64,000 nucleotides of DNA from contig JBBIKW010000009.1 of assembly GCA_037445225.1 (NCBI GenBank), positions 103,265-167,264 of the forward strand. Direction: 5' to 3'. The notes beneath the pieces were generated by a model, which saw only the letters and a list, made by a program, of their open reading frames with translations, did not search any database and was not told where the DNA came from. Each line of letters starts with the position of its first letter. Position 1 is the first letter of the stretch. Of the stretch, positions 36,262-44,821 are shown piece by piece. This DNA is from M3007 sp037445225. Its GTDB lineage: Bacteria; Bacteroidota; Bacteroidia; Chitinophagales; Saprospiraceae. A program made the translations under genes and the position numbers.

Positions 36262-36777
36262 ATGCGGATTTGTTACGCCTTACCCCTTCTCGCTCTGCTT
36301 TGGATGGTGCCGAACGCACTCAAGTCCCAAGTATTTAAAATTTACGAAAACTTTTCTGAATTAGAAGAGCGCCTCGCCCAGTCCAAGAATCATTTGGTCG
36401 TAGTCAATTTCTGGGCGACATTTTGCCGCCCCTGTGTAGAAGAGCTTCCCTACTTCAACACCCTCCACGAAAAATACGCCAGCCCCAATTTTGAAATCTT
36501 ATTGGTGAGCTTGGATTTTAAGAGCAGCTTAGAGAAAAAGTTCGTCCCCTTCTTACGCGAAAAAAATCTACGCCCCGAGGTCATCTTGTTAGCAGAGCGC
36601 GGAGACGAGTGGATCCGTCGCTTAGATCCAAGATGGGAAGGGCTCATCCCCGTGACGCTGCTGGTCTGGGATGATCATCGTACTATCCACCAAGGTAATT
36701 TTGAAAGCTATGAAGAATTAGAGCAGTTTATCGATAGCTTTTTCAAAAATATAGGGCGCGTATCTCCCATCTTTTAA
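36262..36777 (+). CDS. Exported thioredoxin-like (TlpA-type) protein
   Basis: 171 residues from the ATG at 36262, with a signal peptide (RICYALPLLALLWMVPNALK). The thioredoxin fold has VVVNFWATFCRPCVEELPYF with active Cys55 and Cys58, and a cis-Pro in GLIPVTLLVW. It probably acts in the periplasm on thiols or in electron transfer. It is followed by another redox protein on the same strand. Confidence 0.9.
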   Translation: MRICYALPLLALLWMVPNALKSQVFKIYENFSELEERLAQSKNHLVVVNFWATFCRPCVEELPYFNTLHEKYASPNFEILLVSLDFKSSLEKKFVPFLREKNLRPEVILLAERGDEWIRRLDPRWEGLIPVTLLVWDDHRTIHQGNFESYEELEQFIDSFFKNIGRVSPIF

Positions 36778-36845
36778 AGGTGCTTGGAATTTTCACTTTC
36801 CTTCTACTTTAATAGTTAAACTAATCACACCCCCCCGTCGTAGCC

Positions 36846-37490
36846 ATGCAAATCTCTCCACTCTTTTTTGCATTGAGCTCCTTTTGTTTCGGAACAGCTG
36901 CTCAGGTAGATAGTCTCCCGGCTTACACTATTGGCGACCGTGTACAAGACTTTGCCTTGCGCAATGTGGATGGTAAGATGCTTTCCTTGTCCGACTATGC
37001 CAAGGGAAGTGGCGTAATCATCGTCTTTACGTGCATTCATTGTCCGTACGCAGAGCTTTACGAGAGTCGCCTCATACGGCTGCATCGCAAATATGCGCCT
37101 CAGGGCTATCCAGTGTTGGCCATCAACCCTACCCTGCCGAGCTTATTTCCGGAAGACAATTTTGAAAGCATGCGTAAGCGAGCGCGGGAAAGGAAATATC
37201 CTTTCCCGTATCTGCAAGACTCCACTCAAGTGGTGCTAAGACGCTTTGGGGCCGACCGGACGCCTCGCATTTACCTATTGGACAGCGAATGGGTCGTTCG
37301 GTACATTGGAACGGTCGACGACCGCCCAGAGTCGGAAAGGGACGTCAAGAAGCGCTACTTAGAAGACGCCATAGCGGCTCTCATGCGCGGCGAGCGCCCT
37401 TATCCAGAAATCACCCAATCCGTTGGCTGCCCTATTCGGCGGCCGAAGACCCCACTCTCTCAGGACTCGGTAGGGAAAGGGCCTCGGTGA
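36846..37490 (+). CDS. Exported peroxiredoxin/thioredoxin-family protein
   Basis: 214 residues with a signal peptide (PLFFALSSFCFGTAAQ). The AhpC/TSA-like fold starts GDRVQDFALRNVDGKMLSLS; the active site is FTCIHCPYAELYESRL with Cys63 and Cys66, followed by PVLAINPTLPS and DRTPRIYLLDSEW. Members of this group reduce thiols or peroxides in the envelope. Its last 59 bases overlap the end of the convergent RND exporter gene, an unusually long 3' overlap. It follows the TlpA-like gene by 68 bases. Confidence 0.88.
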   Translation: MQISPLFFALSSFCFGTAAQVDSLPAYTIGDRVQDFALRNVDGKMLSLSDYAKGSGVIIVFTCIHCPYAELYESRLIRLHRKYAPQGYPVLAINPTLPSLFPEDNFESMRKRARERKYPFPYLQDSTQVVLRRFGADRTPRIYLLDSEWVVRYIGTVDDRPESERDVKKRYLEDAIAALMRGERPYPEITQSVGCPIRRPKTPLSQDSVGKGPR

Positions 37491-39759
37491 TCGGCTCGGC
37501 AGACACGCCATTCGCCGGCAACTTGTCCTTCAGCAACCATCGCACCAACACAGGAGAAAGGTATAGGTCGCACAAAAGAGCGCCTGCCAAGGTCGCGCTG
37601 ATGAGTACCCCTACGATGACAGAAGGCGGGTGAACGGAGAAGAGCATTACCAAAAAACTAAAGAACAGGATAATGCTGCCCAGTGTCATAGCCTTACCTG
37701 TTTCTAATAGGGTCGTTTCCAGCGATTTCTCCAAGGTTAGGCCCCGGCTGTGACACAGGCGGAAGGTGCTCAGAAAGTGCACCGTATCGTCGGTTGCAAT
37801 GCCAAAAACAATGCTGAAGACCGTAGCCACCCCCGCCTCAAGAGGAATATCTAAAAATCCGATGAGAGCCCCTGCAAAAAATAGGGGCAATACGTTGGGT
37901 ATGGCAAAGATAAGCACCAACCGCGCATCGCGGAAGAGCAAAGCCATCAGAGCGGCAACGGTGAATATGGAGGGGATGAGCCCTTGAAGCATATTGTCGC
38001 GGATGTACATCGAGTTTTTGTCTACAATGACGCCGGTGCCGGTGATGCGAAAGCGCGCCACACTCGAGTCGGTATGTTGGGTGATCCACTTCTCCAGATC
38101 GCTTTGCAGGGCGACGATGGAGTCTCGCCCTATGTCCTGAACCCGCGCGGCAATGCGCGCTTTGTCGGCATTTTTACTGAGCAATACTTCTGCAGCGGGG
38201 TTAGGCAGGCGTTCCGCTAAGCGGCGATAACGCAATAGTTCTTCATCGTCGTCGGGTAAACGATACGCCGAGGGGTGATTGCCGTAGCGCATGGCGTGCA
38301 GGCTTCGATAGAGGTCGTTGATCGAACTGTGCGCTCGAATGGGAGGGTATCGTTGCAAGCGCTGCTCTACTTTATCCATCTGACGCAGCACGGCGGGGTC
38401 GTCGGCACGGCGATGTTGTTGAGGGAAGACGGCAATTTCTAAGGGTCGAAAGCCGGCAAATTTTTCTTCAAAAAACAAAAAGTCGCGGGTGATTTGGGCG
38501 CCGCGCGGCAAATTTTGTTTGATGCGGTAATCGGTGTGGATGCGGGCGATACCTACCAAAGACAGACCCAGGGCTGCTACGAAGGCCCAAGCAATACGGC
38601 GCTGATGGGTACGCGTGTATTCGTATACATGGCGCATAAAGCGCCCCCAAAAAGCCCATTCGGGTGTGTGGCGGATGAGTTGCTCGCGTTCAAAACGCGG
38701 CAGCCATATCCACAACCACCCGTAAATGACGCCAAACGCCAACACTACGCCCAAGGCAGCGTTGACGCCGAACGCCTGTATGGGCTCGGTGCGGTTGCTC
38801 AACAGCGACAAAAACCCTATCGCCGTCGTAACGCACGTGATGAAGGTGGCAGCGCCGATCTCGCGCACGGTGATGCGGATGGCTTCTGAGCGCGTCCGGC
38901 CTTTCTCTAACTCATCCAAATACTTAGTAGTCAGGTGGATCGTATCGGCTACCCCTACGATGCACATAAGGACGGGGTACAAAGCTGCTAAGGCATTTAA
39001 CTCTCTGCCCAGCAAGCTGAGGGCCGCCAGAAAAAACAACAGTGCCAATCCGATGCCCGTCATAGCGATCAGCACGGTGCGCCAACGGCGAAAAATGAAG
39101 AAGAGGATAGCCGAGGCTAATAGGACAGCAATGGCCGTCGACACCGCAATTTCGCGTTTCTGCATCGCCACCATGTCGCGGTGAAAATAGGCTCGCCCCA
39201 ATCGATAGACGCGCTCAAAACGGTAGCACTCCAGTAGGCTATCCAAAGCGGCCATTAACTCGACCGACTGCGCATAGGTGGTCTGGTTGGTGGTCTTGAG
39301 CACTACACTCAGCGCTGTGGCGTCTGCGGATATGAGGTGGTGTACGAAGCGCTTGTCCTGTAGAAGGCGCGCTCGGTCGGCAGCGTAGTAGGTCGTATCC
39401 TCTATGTGAATCGCCGGCACGGCTGCTATGCCAAACGGCGTCTGGATAGGATAGCGCATCGTCGTCAGCGACAGGGACGAAGTTACGTGGGGCAATGACC
39501 TGGCCTGAAGGGTAAAATTGTGCACCTGACCCAGAAACTCCTTGTCAAAAACACCGGCTGGGCGCTCGATAGCCACTAACAGGAAGTTGTCGTCGCTTTC
39601 AAAGTCCTGGATGTAGGTCTTGAAAAACTCCCAGTCGGGGTCGCCTTTAGGGAAGAATTGCTCGAAGTCGAAGGAAAACTTTAAACGCGTAAGGAGAAAG
39701 CCGCCGCATACGGTGGCGATAGCGTAAAAAACAAGGAGTGCATTTCGGAAGCGGTGCAT
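37432..39759 (-). CDS. RND/MMPL family exporter
   Basis: 775 residues. The N-terminal membrane helix is followed by LKFSFDFEQFFPKGDPDWE, a typical start of Bacteroidota RND/MMPL proteins, and a periplasmic loop. Two sets of helices have the internal duplication of the family (IAVLLASAILFFIFRRWRTV and SIFTVAALMALLFRDARLVL), each with a signature segment (VADTIHLTTKYLDEL and IATDDTVHFLSTFR, the Asp-containing proton-relay helix). It is a proton-driven exporter, possibly of lipids or hopanoid-like substrates; the substrate is not shown. Divergent from the antiporter gene. Confidence 0.9.
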   Translation of the reverse strand: MHRFRNALLVFYAIATVCGGFLLTRLKFSFDFEQFFPKGDPDWEFFKTYIQDFESDDNFLLVAIERPAGVFDKEFLGQVHNFTLQARSLPHVTSSLSLTTMRYPIQTPFGIAAVPAIHIEDTTYYAADRARLLQDKRFVHHLISADATALSVVLKTTNQTTYAQSVELMAALDSLLECYRFERVYRLGRAYFHRDMVAMQKREIAVSTAIAVLLASAILFFIFRRWRTVLIAMTGIGLALLFFLAALSLLGRELNALAALYPVLMCIVGVADTIHLTTKYLDELEKGRTRSEAIRITVREIGAATFITCVTTAIGFLSLLSNRTEPIQAFGVNAALGVVLAFGVIYGWLWIWLPRFEREQLIRHTPEWAFWGRFMRHVYEYTRTHQRRIAWAFVAALGLSLVGIARIHTDYRIKQNLPRGAQITRDFLFFEEKFAGFRPLEIAVFPQQHRRADDPAVLRQMDKVEQRLQRYPPIRAHSSINDLYRSLHAMRYGNHPSAYRLPDDDEELLRYRRLAERLPNPAAEVLLSKNADKARIAARVQDIGRDSIVALQSDLEKWITQHTDSSVARFRITGTGVIVDKNSMYIRDNMLQGLIPSIFTVAALMALLFRDARLVLIFAIPNVLPLFFAGALIGFLDIPLEAGVATVFSIVFGIATDDTVHFLSTFRLCHSRGLTLEKSLETTLLETGKAMTLGSIILFFSFLVMLFSVHPPSVIVGVLISATLAGALLCDLYLSPVLVRWLLKDKLPANGVSAEPITEALSLPSPERVGSSAAE

Positions 39760-39869
39760 GGTGCCAGACTCGGTTTTAGCGAGCTTTAGTGCTTTGGCTC
39801 AGAAAAACCGTCTTAGTAGGTAAAAGTTTAAGCCCTACTACCTTTAGGGTCTATACAGCGAGGTCGCTT

Positions 39870-39877
39870 TACCTTTG
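39870..39877 (+). promoter_or_regulatory. -7 promoter box TACCTTTG, probably giving a leaderless message
   Basis: Exact TAnnTTTG match that ends only four bases before the ATG at 39882, so transcription would begin at or very near the start codon. Confidence 0.65.
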
Positions 39878-39881
39878 TGGT

Positions 39882-41126
39882 ATGAACCAGTTTTCCGCAT
39901 ACGAGATCCTTCTCGTTGCCTGTAGTGTTGTCATTGTCTCTTATCTCTTCTCTGTCATCCATCGGCTTACGCGCATACCCTCTGTCCTATTGTTGTTGGG
40001 CGTCGGCATAGGGCTTCGGTACTTGGCTGACGTGTCGGGGGTACAGCTGCGTATTCCCCCCGCTACCGTTGAGGTGTTGGGCACGTTAGGGCTAATTATG
40101 ATTGTCTTGGAGGCAGGGCTTGATTTAGAGGTGCGGCGCAACAACCTTAAGACGATGGGCAATGCGCTGCGCTCAGCAGCGATTATTCTATTACTTTCTA
40201 CAATGGGGGTAGCCGCTTTGATAAAGAAATGGATACCGGAAGCCGATTGGCTACAAGCCATCGTATATGCTCTGCCGCTCTGCGTAGTCAGCAGCGCTAT
40301 TGTCTTGCCCAGCGTACACCATCTCAGCGAGGATAAACGGGAATTCCTCGTATACGAGGCGGCCTTTTCCGACGTGATAGGCATCATGCTCTTCAACTTC
40401 CTCACCGCCCAAACCATCATCGAGCTTGCCGATGTATTGCGTTTCTTGGGAAGTATCCCAGCGGCTATCTTGTTATCCATTTTTATATGCTTTGGTTTAA
40501 TGTGGCTGCTGGTCAATAACCGAGCGAATACGAAGTTTTTTTTAGTCTTTGCAGTACTCACCCTCATATACATGGGCGGCAAGGGGCTTCAACTGCCTTC
40601 CCTACTAACCATCCTATTGTTCGGCTTGGTAATCAACAACTGGGAATGGATTTCGTGGCCACCGCTCAAACGCTTCTTCTCCGATATGGAGGTCAACCAG
40701 ATGGCCTCCTTCCTTAAATCCATTACGGCAGAGACAGCGTTTGTAGTGCGCACCTTTTTCTTTCTGTTCTTTGGCTACAGTATTGATCTCTCCTTATTGA
40801 ACGATGCGGATGTGTTGCTCCTCGGTTCTAGCATCGTTTTAGCACTGTTGGCGCTTCGCTTTCTCTATCTGCGCATATTGCATCGATACGAGTTGTTACC
40901 GGAGCTGTTCTACTTTCCACGAGGGCTAATCACTGTCCTACTTTTTTACAAAATACCCGCCGCGTTCCAGTTGATCCGTTTTAACGAGGGAGTGCTTTTT
41001 TTCGTTGTACTTTCTACCTCTGCATTTATGATGGTGGGGGCACTGCTGTACCGCGACCACCCTCAGGAGCGAGACTACGGCGCGCGATCGGAAGAGCCAG
41101 CTGAAAATTTGACCGCTCTCGAGTAG
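39882..41126 (+). CDS. Na+/H+ antiporter, CPA family
   Basis: 414 residues, about twelve membrane helices. Features include RIPSVLLLLGVGIGLRYL, ALRSAAIILLLSTMGVAAL, an acidic membrane residue in YEAAFSDVIGIMLFNF, and VVRTFFFLFFGYSIDLS. It exchanges cations (Na+ or K+) for protons at the inner membrane. There is no RCK or universal-stress tail. The start at 39882 is preferred over the longer reading to 39789 because the -7 box overlaps the extension. Confidence 0.9.
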   Translation: MNQFSAYEILLVACSVVIVSYLFSVIHRLTRIPSVLLLLGVGIGLRYLADVSGVQLRIPPATVEVLGTLGLIMIVLEAGLDLEVRRNNLKTMGNALRSAAIILLLSTMGVAALIKKWIPEADWLQAIVYALPLCVVSSAIVLPSVHHLSEDKREFLVYEAAFSDVIGIMLFNFLTAQTIIELADVLRFLGSIPAAILLSIFICFGLMWLLVNNRANTKFFLVFAVLTLIYMGGKGLQLPSLLTILLFGLVINNWEWISWPPLKRFFSDMEVNQMASFLKSITAETAFVVRTFFFLFFGYSIDLSLLNDADVLLLGSSIVLALLALRFLYLRILHRYELLPELFYFPRGLITVLLFYKIPAAFQLIRFNEGVLFFVVLSTSAFMMVGALLYRDHPQERDYGARSEEPAENLTALE

Positions 41127-41158
41127 CTATTGGCACCTCGCTTGAGCAGCCCTTTGCC

Positions 41159-41935
41159 TCAGAAGTCTTCTAAGACAAAAGTATCGGCATCGCGCAGGAA
41201 GGGCAGCTGCTGGCGGAAGGTTTTCAATGCTTCTATAGATAGCGTTGCGGTAAACATGCCGGGTTGATGCGCCATCGTGCAAAGCGCCCGCCCAGAGAAG
41301 TCCCATATGCCGGAGTCGCCACAATATTCTAAACCCTTCCCATCAGCACCTACGATGTTGACGCCCGCCACGTAGCACTGGTTTTCTACAGCGCGAGCAG
41401 GCAGCAGTGTGCGCCAATGCGCTGCGCGTTGGGCTGGCCAATTCGCTACGTACAGCAGCAAGTCGTAGGGCTCCTCGGCAGATTGGCAGCTCCATACCGG
41501 AAAGCGCAGATCGTAGCAGATGAGCGGGCAGATCCGCCATCCCTGCCATGTCGCTATGAGCCGGTGCCGGCCAGCAGTATAGGTCTGGTCTTCTTGGGCC
41601 AAACCGAAGAGATGTCTTTTGTCGTAGTGCGCTATCCGGCCATCGGGCAGCGCCAATGCGAAGCGATTGTAAAAATGGCCTTCTTCTCGACAGATGAAGC
41701 TGCCCCCTATGGCAGCACCGAGCCGATCGGCTTGAAGCTTTAACCAACGCACAGTAGGGCCATCCATGGGCTCGGCAAGCGCCTGTGCATTCATGGAAAA
41801 GCCGGTGGTAAACATTTCCGGCAGCACGATGAGATCCGTCTGTCCCGCTACAGGCGCTAAGATGCGCTCTAAACGCGCCCGATTTTCCGCCGGCGCCTCC
41901 CATAACAGGTCTGTTTGAACAAGGGTCAGCCGCAT
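41159..41935 (-). CDS. Omega-amidase / nitrilase-family carbon-nitrogen hydrolase
   Basis: 258 residues from the ATG at 41935. The Glu-Lys-Cys triad of the family is present: E40 (LPEMFTTGFSM), K106 (YDKRHLF) and C140 (LICYDLRFP). The GFSM, HLFG and NWPAQR motifs match the omega-amidase (YafV-like) group, which hydrolyses 2-oxoglutaramate or 2-oxosuccinamate, clearing products of glutamine transamination. An upstream ATG at 41944 would add three residues; a longer frame to 42046 overlaps the next gene and is unlikely. Confidence 0.93.
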   Translation of the reverse strand: MRLTLVQTDLLWEAPAENRARLERILAPVAGQTDLIVLPEMFTTGFSMNAQALAEPMDGPTVRWLKLQADRLGAAIGGSFICREEGHFYNRFALALPDGRIAHYDKRHLFGLAQEDQTYTAGRHRLIATWQGWRICPLICYDLRFPVWSCQSAEEPYDLLLYVANWPAQRAAHWRTLLPARAVENQCYVAGVNIVGADGKGLEYCGDSGIWDFSGRALCTMAHQPGMFTATLSIEALKTFRQQLPFLRDADTFVLEDF

Positions 41936-41993
41936 GCTACTCATACTCCTAAAAGAAGCGGCTAAGATACGCTGTGGCTGTGCTCTCTTAGCG

Positions 41994-42725
41994 CTACTCA
42001 CAATTCGAAGCGGCGGCACGGATGTGCTGGACATGCGCGAGGGCATTTCGCAAGGATGCGACGGCAGCCTCCCACTGGTTTACGGTCAGCGCAGTGTAGC
42101 ACATCTCCATAGCTTTCAGACAGGCTTCCTGCACCGTTGCACAGTTGTCTAAGGTCGAGGCAAGGTATTCTGCATCGCGCAGCATGCGCAGCGCATGCTC
42201 TACCTTTTGTGCCAAGATATGAAAGTCGCCCGATGCCTTAGCATCGCTCAAGTCCAGCTCTGCCAAGAGTGCATCGCGCACCAAAAGATCGGAAGGCAGG
42301 AAGCGCTTCCGCGCTTCGACAAGCCCTGCGGTGTCCGCAGCACAGCTTTCGGCAGCTGCTTGCATCCGAAAAGCCTCTTCGCGAGCTTCTGTCGCCCGCC
42401 ATATCAGGTTGCTCAGGTCTTTCTTGCGGTCTAAGCTCAGTAGGTCGCATGCGGCGCGCCCGCGTTCTGCAGCCGCGCGCGCCGCATGGCAATATAATCC
42501 CGCCTGGGCTACCGCGTCAAACTCGCGCCACGCCCGATGCATCTGCAGCAATACGTACGCCCGATCGTTCGAGTGTACGGCATCGTGCAGCGAAGCTTCT
42601 ATCTGCTGTCCCTGTTTCTTCACCCAGCGCAGCGTTTCAGGAGCGTCCACTTCGGGCTGCCCATAGGAAGAGGACAGGCTCACTGCGTATACGGCGATAT
42701 GCAACGAAAAAAGAAGCGATCTCAT
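41994..42725 (-). CDS. Secreted helical protein of unknown function
   Basis: 243 residues with a signal peptide (LLFSLHIAVYAVSLSSSYGQ). The mature part is almost all helix, Ala-rich with several Cys (YCHAARAA, RAACDLL, ESCAADTAG, DNCATVQEACLKAMEMCY), suggesting a periplasmic or secreted four-helix or TPR-like bundle held by disulfides. No family recognised. It is 58 bases upstream of the omega-amidase start on the same strand, so the two may share a transcript. Confidence 0.65.
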   Translation of the reverse strand: MRSLLFSLHIAVYAVSLSSSYGQPEVDAPETLRWVKKQGQQIEASLHDAVHSNDRAYVLLQMHRAWREFDAVAQAGLYCHAARAAAERGRAACDLLSLDRKKDLSNLIWRATEAREEAFRMQAAAESCAADTAGLVEARKRFLPSDLLVRDALLAELDLSDAKASGDFHILAQKVEHALRMLRDAEYLASTLDNCATVQEACLKAMEMCYTALTVNQWEAAVASLRNALAHVQHIRAAASNCE

Positions 42726-42894
42726 CGTATTTAAACCTAGATGCCGATAGAGAACAATGTTCGAGGAAAAAAGGTGTGCGCATTTTTTTAAAAATACCGC
42801 CGGCCCTTTGCGCTACTGAAGAATACCCTCTGACTTTTTCTCTCAGCATACACTTGGCGACCGTCCTAACTTAGCTACCCTTTATTTCACAAAA

Positions 42895-44814
42895 ATGGAT
42901 TCATTTATGAAGGTGCCCTCGACATTTCCGCTGTTTTTGCTTCTCGTGGGCTGGTGCTGGCCCGAGGCAACGACCGCTCAGACGGTCTTAGATGACTCCC
43001 TCTTTCTGCGCGAGCACTACACGAAGCGCGAGGTGTACATTCCCATGCGCGACGGCGTGCGGTTATTCACAGCCATTTACATGCCAAAAGATCGGAGCAA
43101 GACTTATCCTATTCTGTTGCGGCGCACGCCCTACTCTTGCGCACCTTACGGCGCCGAGGCCTATCCCAGTCGCATGCACAACAGCCATTTGGTGCGGTCC
43201 GGATACATCTTTGTCGTTCAAGATGTGCGTGGGCGATATATGAGCGAGGGCGAATTTGTAGACGTGCGCCCATTTAATCCCAACAAAAAGACGCCTCAGG
43301 ACGTCGATGAGGCCTCCGACACTTACGATACAGTGGAGTGGTTGCTCCAGCACGCTACCGGCAACAACGGCAAGGTAGGTGTCTATGGGATCTCGTATCC
43401 GGGCTTTTACAGTACCATGGCTATCCTGGCCGCCCACCCCGCTATCAAGGCGGTCTCGCCGCAAGCTCCGGTTACAGACTGGTTTATCGGCGATGATTTT
43501 CACCACAACGGCGCGTTCATGCTGATGGATGCTTTTGCCTTCTACTCGGGCTTTGGAAAGCCGCGTCCCGAGCCGACTACACGAGGGCAGCGAGGTTTTA
43601 GCGAATGGAACACGCCCGACAACTACGCGTTTTTCCTGCGCGCTGGAGCCCTTCCCAACTTCAACCGGCGCTATCTCAAGGGGGAAATCCCTTTTTGGAA
43701 CGAGCTGATGGCCCACCCGGATTTAGACGATTGGTGGAAAGCGCGCAACCCCCGTCCGCACCTAAGGCAGGTACAGCCGGCCGTGCTGACCGTGGGTGGG
43801 CTGTTCGACGCCGAAGACTGCTTCGGCGCTTGGGCCACTTACAAAGCTATTGAGACACAAAATCCGCCGTCCACAAGCAACCGCATTGTGATGGGGCCTT
43901 GGAGCCACGGCGCTTGGGCGCGCGACAGCGGCGAGCGCTTGGGAAACATAGTCTTTGGGCAGCCTACCAGCGAATTTTACCAGCAGCACGTCGAGCTGCC
44001 CTTTTTCGAGTACTACCTCAAGGGCGTCGGCGAGATGCGCTTGCCGGAAGCGCTCATCTTTGAGACGGGAAGCAATCAGTGGGTAGCCCATGAACAATGG
44101 CCGCCCAAGGAAATGCGCTCTACTCCCTTCTACCTACACGCAGATGGTGGGATAAGCCTTCAGGCTCCTTCCGCGCGCACTGCTTTCCGGAGGTACACCA
44201 GCGACCCCGCTAAACCCGTTCCCTATACCGATCGCATACACTTGCGCCGTACGCGCGAATACATGACCGACGACCAGCGCTTTGCCGCTCGACGCCCCGA
44301 CGTATTGGTCTACGAGACGCCTCCGCTCGACTCTACGCTACGCCTCCACGGCCCGATCATTGCCGACATATGGGTGAGCCTCGACGACCGCGGCGTTGCT
44401 CCGCGCGGCCGCTTGCTCGACGTCGATTTGGTGGTCAAAGTTATCGACGTCTTTCCCGACACGCTTTCTGGCGCGGAGAACGGCGTGCCGTTGGGCGGTT
44501 ACCAAATGTTGGTTCGCGGCGAAATCTTTCGCGGGCGCTACCGCTACAGCTTTGAAAAACCCGAGGGGTTTCGGCCGCGTCAACCACAGCGCATACGCTT
44601 TGAGCTGCCCGACATTGCTCACGCTTTCTTACCGGGCCACCGTCTCATGATTCAGGTGCAGAGCAGCTGGTTTCCCCTGGCCGACCGCAACCCGCAGCAG
44701 TTTATTAACATCTACCAGGCCGAAGACAGCGACTTTATTCCCATTGAAGTCTATCTACACAGCAGCAAGCAACACCCCTCTGCCGTGTGGCTGCCGGTAT
44801 GGCCGCAGCCATAA
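42895..44814 (+). CDS. CocE/NonD-type X-Pro dipeptidyl-peptidase family hydrolase, exported
   Basis: 639 residues with a signal peptide (FPLFLLLVGWCWPEATTAQ). The alpha/beta-hydrolase core has the nucleophile in YGISYPGFYST (Ser167), DVRGRYMSEGEF, and a likely catalytic His in GPWSHGAW (His338). The C-terminal part is the jelly-roll domain of the family (LHGPIIADIWVSLDD, FELPDIAHAFLPGHRLMIQVQ). Known members are cocaine esterase, glutaryl-7-ACA acylase and Xaa-Pro peptidases. The substrate here is unknown; a secreted peptidase or acylase is likely. Confidence 0.9.
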   Translation: MDSFMKVPSTFPLFLLLVGWCWPEATTAQTVLDDSLFLREHYTKREVYIPMRDGVRLFTAIYMPKDRSKTYPILLRRTPYSCAPYGAEAYPSRMHNSHLVRSGYIFVVQDVRGRYMSEGEFVDVRPFNPNKKTPQDVDEASDTYDTVEWLLQHATGNNGKVGVYGISYPGFYSTMAILAAHPAIKAVSPQAPVTDWFIGDDFHHNGAFMLMDAFAFYSGFGKPRPEPTTRGQRGFSEWNTPDNYAFFLRAGALPNFNRRYLKGEIPFWNELMAHPDLDDWWKARNPRPHLRQVQPAVLTVGGLFDAEDCFGAWATYKAIETQNPPSTSNRIVMGPWSHGAWARDSGERLGNIVFGQPTSEFYQQHVELPFFEYYLKGVGEMRLPEALIFETGSNQWVAHEQWPPKEMRSTPFYLHADGGISLQAPSARTAFRRYTSDPAKPVPYTDRIHLRRTREYMTDDQRFAARRPDVLVYETPPLDSTLRLHGPIIADIWVSLDDRGVAPRGRLLDVDLVVKVIDVFPDTLSGAENGVPLGGYQMLVRGEIFRGRYRYSFEKPEGFRPRQPQRIRFELPDIAHAFLPGHRLMIQVQSSWFPLADRNPQQFINIYQAEDSDFIPIEVYLHSSKQHPSAVWLPVWPQP

Positions 44815-44821
44815 GGCGCGC

